Origin: Olavius algarvensis associated proteobacterium Delta 3
Lineage (GTDB): Bacteria; Desulfobacterota; Desulfobacteria; Desulfobacterales; CAFBRK01
Length of the DNA: 64,000 nucleotides
Assembly: GCA_903231505.1 (NCBI GenBank)
Contig: CAFBRK010000214.1
Coordinates: 1-64,000, forward strand
Direction of reading: 5' to 3'
Shown: positions 8,982 through 21,202 of the stretch, in pieces
Numbering within the stretch: position 1 is the stretch's first letter
How the letters are laid out: every line of letters begins with the position of its first letter
Notes under the pieces: model-generated
Database searches by the model: none
The model's input: the letters and a program-made list of their open reading frames with translations, nothing else
Told to the model about the DNA's origin: nothing
Program-made: the position numbers and the translations under genes

Positions 8982-9206
8982 ATAGCAGTTACCATAACTA
9001 TGTTCCCTTTGAGCATAGCGTATTCTTCCAACAGAATACGGGGTCGAAGGAGTTCGGATATAGACGTGTTCGGCGTCGGGATCGGCATCGGGATCGGCAT
9101 CGAGACAGGATCGCCATTTTCGGGATCGATACCGACCCCGATGATCCCGCCCGATTCCGATACGGAGACACGTCACCCATTGGAACGGAATTCTGATAAT
9201 GGCTAA
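8982..9206 (+). repeat. Gene-less TIR element with inverted GGTATC-type arms
   Basis: This occupies part of the 8667-9295 gap. The left terminus begins TATAGCAGTTACCATAAC and runs to GTTCC. The right terminus is GGAACGGAATTCTGATAATG plus GCTAA, its approximate inverse. Arms of degenerate ATCGGCATCGGG units (9070-9103) face their complement (9122-9160). It aligns in inverted orientation with 2293..2518 and in direct orientation with 16952..17189. The rest of the gap (8667-8981) has no gene; it contains CAAGCTCACC and GGCAGGCTCAGG fragments common in intergenic debris. Confidence 0.75.
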
Positions 9207-9295
9207 ACATTCCGAGGACTGAATTCCGCTCCGGAACAAAGCGTCTGTGCCCGAGTGGAATGTTTGAAACAACTTTTTTGAAGGAGGGGGAAACA

Positions 9296-10081
9296 ATGCT
9301 ACACATAAAAGACTCCGTTGCGGTCATCACCGGCGGCGCCAGCGGCATCGGCCTTTCACTTGCCGGCTATTGGCTGAAGAACGGCGGCAAGGTCGTGCTT
9401 GGGGATGCGGCCGAAGAGGCACTGAACAAGGCAAAGGAAACCTTGGACGGACCGGTTGAAACCGTACCTTGCAATGTGACCCGTGAAGAGGACTGCGGTC
9501 GCCTGGCCGATGCTGCCATCGATGCGTTTGGACAGATCAACCTGGTGGCACCTTTTGCAGGGATTATTGCAGACGGCTTGATGGTCTCGACAGATCGGGA
9601 ATCGGGCCGGGTCCGGCGCAAGATGCCCCTTGATCAATTTCAAAAGGTCGTCGATATTAATCTGACCGGTGTCTTTCTGACCGTTCGGGAGTGCGCCGAG
9701 AGGATGATCAATCACCACTGCAAGGGACTCATCTGTCTTGTGTCTTCCACGGGATCGCTGGGTACCGCCGGTCAAATCAATTATTCATCCACCAAGGCGG
9801 CCATGTCGGTCATGCCGAAAGTGATCACGGCGGAGTTTTTCCGTCGGGGGCTTTCCGGGCAGATTCGGTGCGTGGCCGTGGCGCCCGGCTATGTGGGAAC
9901 ACCCATCCTGCTGGGAATGGATCAACAAGCGCTGGATAAGATCCTGGATCAGGTTCCGATCGGTCGACTGATCGAGCCCGAAGAAGTGGCATCGCTGGTG
10001 GGTGAATTGTACCGCAACGAAGCCTTGACCGGGGATGTCTTTTATATCCATGGGGGATTGCGACTCGGATCACGGGGATAA
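9296..10081 (+). CDS. Short-chain dehydrogenase/reductase
   Basis: A 261-residue classical SDR. The NAD(P)-binding TGGASGIG lies at residues 12-19, the catalytic Ser is in the SSTGS segment, and Tyr163 and Lys167 form YSSTK. A FabG/PhaB-like oxidoreductase of 3-hydroxyacyl-CoA or -ACP is the most natural guess beside PHA genes, but the coenzyme and substrate are not shown. An insertion around DRESGRVRRKMPL follows the NAG-like AGI motif. The start at 9296 has a strong AAGGAGG site; the ORF opens earlier inside the repeat-flanking DNA. It is probably a separate transcription unit, since a repeat element separates it from phaCE. Confidence 0.85.
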   Translation: MLHIKDSVAVITGGASGIGLSLAGYWLKNGGKVVLGDAAEEALNKAKETLDGPVETVPCNVTREEDCGRLADAAIDAFGQINLVAPFAGIIADGLMVSTDRESGRVRRKMPLDQFQKVVDINLTGVFLTVRECAERMINHHCKGLICLVSSTGSLGTAGQINYSSTKAAMSVMPKVITAEFFRRGLSGQIRCVAVAPGYVGTPILLGMDQQALDKILDQVPIGRLIEPEEVASLVGELYRNEALTGDVFYIHGGLRLGSRG

Positions 10082-10142
10082 GGGCACACCGGGGCGGGCA
10101 CCCCTCTGTATGAGCTTGTGTTCCATCTACTGGAAACACACC

Positions 10143-10161
10143 ATGCGTTAGGATAACGCAT
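10143..10161. repeat. Perfect 8-bp inverted repeat
   Basis: ATGCGTTA-GGA-TAACGCAT lies 62 bases after the SDR stop, between convergent genes. There is no T run, so it is at best a weak terminator or a transcript-stabilising hairpin. Confidence 0.4.
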
Positions 10162-10272
10162 GACGCGCTATACCGGCTTCGGCACCCGGGAATCGGGGAT
10201 CAACACAAGCGCCCCTTCTTTGTGGGCCTGACCGGCACTCCATTGGATCTGATGTATGGCAGATAACGTCCG

Positions 10273-10623
10273 CTATCCGCGGGCGAAGCTTGCGATGATG
10301 CGACCGTTGAGCTGGCTCAAACGGTCGGCAAGTTCTTTGGCCTCTTCCGGTTTCAGCTTCCCCGAAACCTCCCGCCACTTCTTGGTATATGCGCCCATCT
10401 GCTCATTGAGTTCCTTGGAGACTTTGGAGAGGCCGGCGTTGTCGTTGGACGCTTTCAGCGTTTTCATCTTGGAGAGATACGTGTCGACAACACCCTCATA
10501 CTTGTCGATCAGTGCTTTGGCTTCCGGCAGAGCCGGCGATGGGCCACCTCCGCAGGCGAATATGCCCAGCGCGGTGAAAAGACACATAACGGCAGCCATC
10601 ATTCCCGTTTTCGGATGTCTCAT
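10273..10623 (-). CDS. Small lipoprotein, function unknown
   Basis: A 116-residue putative lipoprotein. A basic start and hydrophobic stretch end in the lipobox LGIFAC, with lipidation predicted at Cys24. The rest is a helical, charged domain with no recognised family (SKMKTLKASNDNAGLSKVSKELNEQM). The start at 10623 follows a GGAGGAACAAGG site. It is on the minus strand, downstream of the MaoC gene by 92 bases, possibly in the same unit. I do not recognise the family. Confidence 0.7.
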   Translation of the reverse strand: MRHPKTGMMAAVMCLFTALGIFACGGGPSPALPEAKALIDKYEGVVDTYLSKMKTLKASNDNAGLSKVSKELNEQMGAYTKKWREVSGKLKPEEAKELADRLSQLNGRIIASFARG

Positions 10624-10715
10624 CCTTGTTCCTCCTGATCTCGGTTCGCGCCCCCTCTTTGATAGTTCACCTAATATACTAAAAAAAGAGTAAAAACGCC
10701 AGACCCGATCCGGAG

Positions 10716-11135
10716 TTAGGCCTTCGGCGCCAGGACGATGGCTTCCCCGTCAAGGATTACCTTACCGGTTTGATCCGTGCACGTTGTCTTGAGCCGAACC
10801 CTGTTTTTCTCGATCGTCAGTTCCACCACTTCCACCCGTGCGGTGACGGTATGTCCGATGTGCACCGGCGCCTTGAAGGACAGGGACTGGCTCAAATAGA
10901 TCGTTCCCGGTCCGGGCAGCCGGGTGCCCAGAACAGCCGATACAAAGCCGGCGGCCAGCATGCCGTGGGCAATACGCCCTTTGAAAAAGGTGCCGCTGGC
11001 ATATTCTTCATCGATGTGGGCCGGATTCATATCACCGGTCACCCCGGCAAACAGATAGATGTCCGATTCCGAAACGGTTTTTCTAAACTCTGCCGTATCG
11101 CCAACGCTTAGTTCGTCGATTGTTTTTCCCAGCAT
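10716..11135 (-). CDS. MaoC-like (R)-specific enoyl-CoA hydratase
   Basis: A 139-residue hotdog-fold hydratase. The hydratase-2 signature is present: FAGVTGDMNPAHIDEEYA with the catalytic Asp/His pair, followed by GRIAHGMLAAGFVSAVLG. PhaJ enzymes of this size convert trans-2-enoyl-CoA to (R)-3-hydroxyacyl-CoA and feed PHA synthesis from beta-oxidation. That fits the locus, though a general MaoC role is possible. The start is set at 11135, preceded by GGAGAGG. The longer ORF from 11201 would add 22 residues without a ribosome site. Confidence 0.85.
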   Translation of the reverse strand: MLGKTIDELSVGDTAEFRKTVSESDIYLFAGVTGDMNPAHIDEEYASGTFFKGRIAHGMLAAGFVSAVLGTRLPGPGTIYLSQSLSFKAPVHIGHTVTARVEVVELTIEKNRVRLKTTCTDQTGKVILDGEAIVLAPKA

Positions 11136-11175
11136 ATCCTCTCTCCATTGATCGATTATACCATCCGTTAACAGC

Positions 11176-11264
11176 TTCCAAATCCGAAATCCAAACAACA
11201 AAAAGCGGCCGGAACCCCATTCCGAAAATTGAAGTTCATTTTCTGTTTGTTTCGGATTTCGGAA
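11176..11264. repeat. Inverted arms of ATCCGAAATCCAAA-type repeats
   Basis: In the 11136-11686 gap, TTCCAAATCCGAAATCCAAA (11176-11195) faces TGTTTGTTTCGGATTTCGGA (11244-11263) across a 48-base loop. The short degenerate period recalls the other arm pairs in this window. The remaining 400 bases up to the PFOR gene hold no ORF that I trust and no clear promoter. Confidence 0.5.
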
Positions 11265-11653
11265 GGACTTTTACACAGGCCCCGGGAGCGCCGATTTCCG
11301 AATGTTTGCCGAATTTTGCTTCGCCGGTCGGCCGCACTTTGGCCATGGCTTACCAGAAATCGGTCACCGTGTTATCTGGGAACGATTTTTTGAACGTTAC
11401 TAGAATATTCGCAAGGATGCAAAAAGCCTCCCGCAAGCCGGATTTCTAGTGATTTATCAATATTTTGACCGGAGCTGTTCGATCCCCTTTTTATGCTTTA
11501 CAAACTCAACCGTATCGCTTAATGATTATTTTTTATCCCGGTTCATCATGACCCGATACTGCCGAGCGTTACTGCAGGGCCGGAAACTCCGCAAGCGGTG
11601 CAGACAATCATATGGTGTCACGAAGCCCCGCCGTCCGGGTGGGAAGTCTGTAA

Positions 11654-15338
<3,685 letters not shown>

Positions 15339-15340
<2 letters not shown>

Positions 15341-15439
15341 AAATCCGAAATACAGAGATGATGCCCGATCATCCAGAGTTTAGGTCATTCGATATTCGAA
15401 TTCTTGCCCGCCTGTGGCGGATTCGAGTTTCGTATTTTT
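15339..15439 (+). repeat. Inverted AT-rich arms after PFOR
   Basis: AAAAATCCGAAATAC (15339-15353) faces CGAGTTTCGTATTTTT (15424-15439), with ATTCGATATTCGAATTC between. The structure ends in a T run, so it could terminate the PFOR transcript. The degenerate arms also resemble the short-period inverted repeats elsewhere in the window. Confidence 0.45.
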
Positions 15440-15462
15440 AAACTCAACATCTTCTTATCATT

Positions 15463-16179
15463 ATGACCTCTAATGAAGAAATAGTTCCCTCCGAGGAAAC
15501 TGGGTGCTTCCGCTGCGGGACATGCTGCCAAAAAGGCGGCCCCACCTTGCATCGGGAGGACCAGGACCTTGTTGAAAAAGGAATCTTGCCGGTCAATCTG
15601 TTGTACACCATTCGGACAGGTGAAATTATCCGGGACCCCATCCAGGAAACCACGCTGTACGCCGACTCGGACATTATCAAGATTAGAGGAACGGGTCGCG
15701 ATTGGTGCTGCGTTCTGTTTGATTCAGATGAACACCGATGCAAAACATACGAGAGCCGGCCGGCTGAGTGCCGAGCCATGGAATGCTGGGACACGCGAGA
15801 AATTGAAGCCATGTACGAGTATGACCGTCTGACGCGGCAGGATTTGCTCGGCGCGGTGAAAGGTCTCTGGGAGTTCATTGTCGAGCATGAGGCCATGTGC
15901 GATTATCGGAAACTTCGATCTCTGAAATCAGAATTGCATAACGGAGATAACGGAGATACCGCCGATCGGATTATGAAGATGATCCGCTTCGATGCGGCTG
16001 CTCGGGATCTTTCCGTGGAGAAGGCCGGTACGGATCCGGAGCACCTGGATTTTCTTTTTGGCCGACCCATGTCTACCATGGTCAGCGGATTCGGGCTTCG
16101 ACTGAAAAAAGAAGGCGGGAAAACTACCGTCGCCTTAGATCCTGTCCAAACACCCAATACCCGTCCTAATGGTGAATGA
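15463..16179 (+). CDS. YkgJ family cysteine-cluster protein
   Basis: A 238-residue protein with the YkgJ (CxxCxxCC) cluster: CFRCGTCCQKGG near residues 15-26, WCCVLF and the C-x-Y-x-x-RP-x-x-CR segment CKTYESRPAECR. Proteins of this family bind zinc or iron-sulfur; their reactions are mostly unknown. The C-terminal 100 residues are not part of the common domain. No strong ribosome site precedes the ATG at 15463. Its last 11 bases overlap the start of the acetyltransferase gene, so the two are translationally linked. Confidence 0.8.
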   Translation: MTSNEEIVPSEETGCFRCGTCCQKGGPTLHREDQDLVEKGILPVNLLYTIRTGEIIRDPIQETTLYADSDIIKIRGTGRDWCCVLFDSDEHRCKTYESRPAECRAMECWDTREIEAMYEYDRLTRQDLLGAVKGLWEFIVEHEAMCDYRKLRSLKSELHNGDNGDTADRIMKMIRFDAAARDLSVEKAGTDPEHLDFLFGRPMSTMVSGFGLRLKKEGGKTTVALDPVQTPNTRPNGE

Positions 16180-16678
16180 GATCAAGATAACCCTCAGGGA
16201 CGCTACGATTGACGACCGGGACGCCCTGCATCCACTCAACCAGGCCAACTTGCCTCACGTCGGTTCCGTTTCGCCGGAAGAGTTCGAATATTTGTTGTCG
16301 GAAGCGGCCTACTGCCGAACGGCGGTGGTTTCCGGTGTTTTGGGCGGCTTTCTGTTGGCCTTCGATCCAACGGCCGCTTACGACAGTCCCAATTTTCTCT
16401 GGTTCCGGGAGCATTACGACAGCTTTGCCTACATCGACCGGATCATCGTATCTTCGAACGCCAGGCGAAAAGGCATTGCGTCGCTGTTGTACGATGACCT
16501 GATCGACTTCGCCGCGGACCGTGGTATTCCGTGGATCGCCTGCGAGTACAATTTGCGGCCGCCCAACGACGTATCGAAAAGATTTCATGATTCCTACGGA
16601 TTCAGGGAGGTGGGGCAGCAGGACACGGAAGGCGGGAAAAAGCGGGTATCGCTTCAGGTCCGACCTGTGAGGGCCTAA
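16169..16678 (+). CDS. GNAT family N-acetyltransferase
   Basis: A 169-residue GNAT protein. The acetyl-CoA pyrophosphate loop lies in VSSNARRKGIASLLYDDLI (motif R/Q-x-x-G-x-G/A, about 97-115), preceded by YIDRIIV (beta 4). The tail FHDSYGFREVGQQ is the standard motif B end. The substrate is unknown. It overlaps the YkgJ gene by 11 bases, and the small ORF at 16682 starts 3 bases after its stop, so the three genes form one operon. Confidence 0.85.
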   Translation: MVNEIKITLRDATIDDRDALHPLNQANLPHVGSVSPEEFEYLLSEAAYCRTAVVSGVLGGFLLAFDPTAAYDSPNFLWFREHYDSFAYIDRIIVSSNARRKGIASLLYDDLIDFAADRGIPWIACEYNLRPPNDVSKRFHDSYGFREVGQQDTEGGKKRVSLQVRPVRA

Positions 16679-16681
16679 CTC

Positions 16682-16858
16682 ATGACTTACAATTTCGATC
16701 CGGAACGCTGGTATGATAACGAGCGACGTGCCCTTGACGAAGCGCTGGAAGACGGTCGCATCGGCAAAAGGGAATACCAAAAACGGTTAAGCGATCTGGA
16801 TCGCCGCCATGAAAAAATGATCGACCGACTCGACGGTACCTACCAACTCCCCGACTAG
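16682..16858 (+). CDS. Conserved-looking 58-residue charged protein
   Basis: A small ORF directly after the acetyltransferase stop: MTYNFDPERWYDNERRAL..., with 58 residues, very charged and predicted all-helical (EYQKRLSDLDRRHEKMIDRL). There are no membrane or signal segments. The coupling (3 bases between stop and start) and codon use like its neighbours support translation. The family is not recognised. Confidence 0.55.
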   Translation: MTYNFDPERWYDNERRALDEALEDGRIGKREYQKRLSDLDRRHEKMIDRLDGTYQLPD

Positions 16859-16951
16859 CCAAACCCCACCGCTTTAATCCCTCGCTTGTGTTGACTACAC
16901 TTGATATCGTGTTTAGGTATTTAAAATCATGGGTTAAATCTGGTTTCAGGG

Positions 16952-17189
16952 TATATGGTCGTTGCCGTATACTCTGTTTGAACATAGTGAGTTTTTGTTA
17001 ACCGGATACCGTTTCGGGGGAGTCCGTATATGGACATGTTCGGTATCGGGATCGGGTTCGGAATCGAGATAGAATGGCTAACTTCGATGTCGATCCCGAA
17101 CCCGAACCCGATTCCGATACCGATGACTCGGCAGCGTTCAACCGCGTCAACAATCCACAAATCGGAACAAGATTCTGACAGTTGCTTTA
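16952..17189 (+). repeat. Gene-less TIR element with inverted GGTATC-type arms
   Basis: This fills most of the 16859-17310 gap upstream of the cyclases. The left end TATATGGTCGTTGCCGTATA and the right end CGGAACAAGATTCTGACAGT plus TGCTTTA match the termini of the other copies. The segment GTCCGTATATGGACATGTTC corresponds to the same position in 8982..9206. Arms of GGTATCGGGATCGGGTTC (17039-17070) face their complement (17080-17125). It ends 122 bases before the first cyclase gene. Confidence 0.75.
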
Positions 17190-17310
17190 GATTCATTGTG
17201 TACCCATGCATCCCTCAACATGACGGATGGCCATCTGCAGCCTGCTTGTTTATATCTTTTCTCTCTCGCTTCCGGCCACAACTCGAACTTGAATCTCAGG
17301 TAAACTTTTC

Positions 17311-19197
17311 ATGGAATCGAAGGGCTTCAACCGAAAACTCAGCGCCATCCTGAGTGCCGATGTCAAAGGTTACAGCAAACTTATGGGTGATGATGAAGAA
17401 TCCACCATCAACACCATCACCAGATATCGGTCCATCATTACCGGCCTGATCGAAAAACACGATGGCAGGGTCGTCGATGCTCCAGGTGACAACGTTCTGG
17501 CTGAGTTCGGCAGTTCTCTGCATGCCCTCCTTGGTGCCATTGAAATTCAGAGAACAGTGGCAACCGAAAATGACCGGCTGCCCGAGAATCTTCGCATGGA
17601 TTTCCGTATCGGCATCAACCTGGGGGATATCATCCACAAAGATGACCGCATCTATGGGGAAGGTGTGAACATCGCCGCACGGATCGAGAATCTCGCCGAC
17701 CCTGGCGGGATCTGCGTTTCCAGAGGCGTTTTTGAGCAAGTTGAGGGAAAGCTCGACGTTGGTTTCTCGTACCTTGGACAGCATTCGGTCAAGAACATCA
17801 ACAAACCGGTAAACATTTATAAGGTGCTGCTGGATCCAAAGGACGCCGGCAGGATCGTCAGTACTCCGGAGACAAAGACACCGACTCGCACATGGCTGGC
17901 GGTGGCAATCGTTGCGCTGGTCATAGCGGTCGGAGGTGCCGGCGTATGGTACCGCCAGTCGCGGATCGAGTTCGAGCCGGCTTCGGTTGACAAGATGGCC
18001 TATCCGTTGCCGGACAAGCCCTCGATCGCTGTGCTGCCGTTTGATAACCTTTCGGACAATGCGAAGCTGGACTTTTTTGCCAGCGGTTTGACAGAGGACC
18101 TGACAGCAGCGCTTTCGAAGGCCCCCGGGCTGTTCGTGATCTCGCGCAGTTCCGTCGCTGCCTACAAGGGAAAGCCGGTTGACATAAAACGGGTGGCCGA
18201 AGAGCAGGGCGTCCAATACGTGCTCGAAGGCAGCATTCAGGAGGCCGTCGGCAAACTTCGGATCACTGCTCGGCTGGTCGATGCGCTCCAAGGCCGACAC
18301 CTGTGGGCGGACCGATTTGACCGGCAGGCGAGTGATATTTTTGCGCTGCAGGATGACATCGTTAAGCATGTCATCGTGGAACTGCAGGTCGAACTCACAC
18401 AGGGCGCCGCCGCGCGCATTGCCAGCCGTGGAACCGACAACCTGGAAGCCTGGCTCCTGCGGGTCGAAGCATACGGAGAATTCTACAAGTTCACCCGGGA
18501 AGGAATGATTCGCGCCCGTGAGCTATACGAGGCTGCGCATCAGGCGGATCCGGGTTGGTCACGGCCCATAGCCTCACTTGCTTCGGTGAATTGGTATGAG
18601 GCCAAACGCGGGTGGAGCAATTCGAGGGAAGCGGCCATTGAGTCGGGCATGGCAAGGGCGCAGCGCGCCATAAAGATGGATCCCGATGAACCGCTCGGAT
18701 ACCAAACGCTCGGAAATCTTTACGCACTGCGTGGCGAGGCCGAACGTGCGATCGAGTTGAGAAGGAAAGCTGCCGAACTCGCTCCAAACGACCTTGTCGC
18801 TGTCGCCGGATTGGCCACTAGACTTAAAGATTTCGGAGGGGAGCAGGAGGCGGTAAGGCTGTTCGAGCAAGCGATGCGGTTGAGTCCCAAACATCCCTGG
18901 TGGGTTTCTTCGGCATACGGAGTGGCGCTGCACCTTGTAGGAAGGAAGGAGGATGCCGTGGCAGCCTTCAAAAAGGCCATTGCTCTCAAGCCCAATAACG
19001 TTCACCCTCATGCGTTTTTGACGGTTGTCTATGTCGATATAGATCGGATGAGCGATGCCAAATCAGCGGCAGAAGAGGTCAAGCGCTTGAATCCGAATTT
19101 TACGGCAGCCGGATTTATGAAAAGCTATTCACTCCACGACCCGGAACGGGACGCTCTATTCAGGGATCTCCTGGTGCGGGCAGGTTTGCCGGGGTGA
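17311..19197 (+). CDS. Class III nucleotide cyclase with TolB-like and TPR domains (1 of 3)
   Basis: A 628-residue membrane protein. Residues 1-175 are a class III adenylate/guanylate cyclase domain: metal-binding Asp in SADVKGYS, the second Asp in APGDNVLAEF, and Asn/Arg in GEGVNIAARIE. One transmembrane segment follows (about 194-212, WLAVAIVALVIAVGGAGVW). Then comes a TolB N-terminal/FlgO-like domain (PSIAVLPFDNLSDNAKLDFFASGLTED) and C-terminal TPR-like repeats to the end. It likely makes cAMP or cGMP, with the distal part as sensor or scaffold. GEGVN replaces the commoner GDGVN. The ribosome site before 17311 is weak. It is the first of three tandem paralogues. Confidence 0.85.
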   Translation: MESKGFNRKLSAILSADVKGYSKLMGDDEESTINTITRYRSIITGLIEKHDGRVVDAPGDNVLAEFGSSLHALLGAIEIQRTVATENDRLPENLRMDFRIGINLGDIIHKDDRIYGEGVNIAARIENLADPGGICVSRGVFEQVEGKLDVGFSYLGQHSVKNINKPVNIYKVLLDPKDAGRIVSTPETKTPTRTWLAVAIVALVIAVGGAGVWYRQSRIEFEPASVDKMAYPLPDKPSIAVLPFDNLSDNAKLDFFASGLTEDLTAALSKAPGLFVISRSSVAAYKGKPVDIKRVAEEQGVQYVLEGSIQEAVGKLRITARLVDALQGRHLWADRFDRQASDIFALQDDIVKHVIVELQVELTQGAAARIASRGTDNLEAWLLRVEAYGEFYKFTREGMIRARELYEAAHQADPGWSRPIASLASVNWYEAKRGWSNSREAAIESGMARAQRAIKMDPDEPLGYQTLGNLYALRGEAERAIELRRKAAELAPNDLVAVAGLATRLKDFGGEQEAVRLFEQAMRLSPKHPWWVSSAYGVALHLVGRKEDAVAAFKKAIALKPNNVHPHAFLTVVYVDIDRMSDAKSAAEEVKRLNPNFTAAGFMKSYSLHDPERDALFRDLLVRAGLPG

Positions 19198-19272
19198 ATC
19201 TCCTTGAGCAAAGTAGACTTTCGATATCTGAAGTTTAGAGACCACCTCAACCTCATGATGGGTAAGGAAGTC

Positions 19273-21201
19273 ATGGAATCAAACGGCTTCAACCGAAAAC
19301 TCAGCGCCATCCTGAGTGCCGATGTCAAAGGTTACAGCCGCCTCATGAGATCGGATGAGGAAGCCACCGTTCGCACACTCATACAGTATCGAAACATCAT
19401 TTCAGAGCTGGTCGAAGAATACCAGGGCCGTATTGTAGATGATCCCGGGGATAACATTCTCGCCGAGTTTACCAGTGTAGTTCATGCGGTTCAGTGCGGT
19501 TTTGAGATCCAGACAACTCTCGAATCCGAAAACGCCAAACGGGATGAGAACCGGAGGATGGAGTTCAGGATCGGCATTCATCTTGGGGATGTCATTCAGG
19601 ATGGGGAGAGGATCTATGGTGACGGAGTGAATGTCGCCGCACGAATGGAGTCGATGGCTGAGCCGGGTGGAATTTGTGCCTCAGGCAGTGTGTATGATCA
19701 GGTTGAAGATAAAATATCGTTCGGGTGTGAATTTCTCGGCGAGAGGACGGTTAAAAACATTTCAACGCCTATACGGGTGTACCGGATCTCAAGGGATGAG
19801 ACCGGCCCGGGGTGTCGCGCGGGAACCTCGTCTCGATCCGGATCGAAGCCCCTCCTTCTCGCTGCTGCAATCTGTCTGTTGATTCTTGTAATTGGAGGCG
19901 TTGGGGTCTGGAGCATTTACCTGAGCCCGGCCAGCGGCCGAATCGATGCCGCGTCCATAGAGGACATGGCCTATCCCTTGCCCGAAAAACCATCTATCGC
20001 CGTCCTTCCATTTAAAAATCTCAGTGAAAATGAGAACGATGCGTTGATCGCAAAAGGCCTTACGGAGGATATCATCACAGCCTTGGCCAGGGTGCCGGAG
20101 CTGTTCGTGATCGCCAGTGCTTCGAGTTTTGCCTATGCGGGGAAATCCGTGACAACTCGTCAAGTGTCCGAAGAACTCGGGGTTCGGTACCTGCTGGATG
20201 GTAGTGTTCAACGATCGAAAGACCGTTTGCGATTCACCGTTCAACTGGTGGATGCGGTCGGCGGAAATCAAATATGGGCGGATCGTTTCGACCGCACCGC
20301 TGAAGATCTTTTCGTGCTTCAGGACGATCTCGTACGTCGCATTCTCGTAGAGTTGCAAGTTAAACTGACCACGGGTGAATTCGCCCGAATTGCCAGCCGG
20401 AAAACGCAGAGTCTGGATGCCTGGATACTGTTCGGCCAAGGTGTTCACGAGGGGTTCACGTTTACACGGGAAGGCATGGCCAGCGCGCGCACCCTGTTCG
20501 AAGCCGCACGTGAAAAGGACCCCAACTGGGCGCGACCTCTGGTGGGGCTCTCGTGGGTCTATTGGTGGGAGGCGAGACAAGGCTGGGTAGCTAACCACAA
20601 CGAATGGATACAAAAAGGCCAGAAACTCGCTGAAACAGCGGTGGAGTGGGCTCCTGAAGAGCCTGGCGGGTATCAGATGCTCGGCATGCTTGCCTTGTCA
20701 AAAGGGGACCATGCCCAGGCGTTGGCGTATCGTGAGAAGGCGCTTGATCTTGCTCCCAATGATTTTCTGGTTAACTGGGGCCTGGGCGGCGTTCTATACA
20801 AGGCCGGTGATCCTGAAAGAGCCGTAATTGTTCTGCAAAAGGCTGAGAGGCTGAATCCCCATCATCCGATTTCTTTGGTCTGGACGATCGCCGAAGCCCA
20901 GTTGATGGCAGGCCAATACGAAGATGCCATCAATTCGTCAAACAGGGCTATCGTTAGAAACCCTGACGCTGTCTTCCCGCATATCATATTAACGGCCGCT
21001 TATAGTGCTGCTGATCGTATAAAAGAAGCCAAAACCGAAGCTGAAAACATCCTGCGACTCAACCCCAAGTTTAACGTTTCCGCCTGGATGAAGACAAGGC
21101 TGTTAAAGTATCCGGCAGATACAGAAAAAATCAGCAACCTCCTGATACAGGCAGGCCTTCCGGAGAATCCTTCAGAAAAAACCGAGAAAGCAGGTAAATG
21201 A
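19273..21201 (+). CDS. Class III nucleotide cyclase with TolB-like and TPR domains (2 of 3)
   Basis: A 642-residue paralogue of the preceding gene; the first 20 residues are almost identical (MESNGFNRKLSAILSADVKGYSRLM). Cyclase residues are intact: ADVKGYS, DPGDNILAEF, GDGVNVAARME. The transmembrane segment is near 197-218 (LLLAAAICLLILVIGGVGVW), followed by the TolB-like domain (PSIAVLPFKNLSENENDALIAKGLTED) and TPRs. The start is set at 19273, where AAGGA lies 5 bases upstream and the alignment with both paralogues begins. The ORF is open further upstream from 19204. The near-identical 5' ends suggest recent duplication or gene conversion. Confidence 0.85.
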   Translation: MESNGFNRKLSAILSADVKGYSRLMRSDEEATVRTLIQYRNIISELVEEYQGRIVDDPGDNILAEFTSVVHAVQCGFEIQTTLESENAKRDENRRMEFRIGIHLGDVIQDGERIYGDGVNVAARMESMAEPGGICASGSVYDQVEDKISFGCEFLGERTVKNISTPIRVYRISRDETGPGCRAGTSSRSGSKPLLLAAAICLLILVIGGVGVWSIYLSPASGRIDAASIEDMAYPLPEKPSIAVLPFKNLSENENDALIAKGLTEDIITALARVPELFVIASASSFAYAGKSVTTRQVSEELGVRYLLDGSVQRSKDRLRFTVQLVDAVGGNQIWADRFDRTAEDLFVLQDDLVRRILVELQVKLTTGEFARIASRKTQSLDAWILFGQGVHEGFTFTREGMASARTLFEAAREKDPNWARPLVGLSWVYWWEARQGWVANHNEWIQKGQKLAETAVEWAPEEPGGYQMLGMLALSKGDHAQALAYREKALDLAPNDFLVNWGLGGVLYKAGDPERAVIVLQKAERLNPHHPISLVWTIAEAQLMAGQYEDAINSSNRAIVRNPDAVFPHIILTAAYSAADRIKEAKTEAENILRLNPKFNVSAWMKTRLLKYPADTEKISNLLIQAGLPENPSEKTEKAGK

Positions 21202-21202
21202 C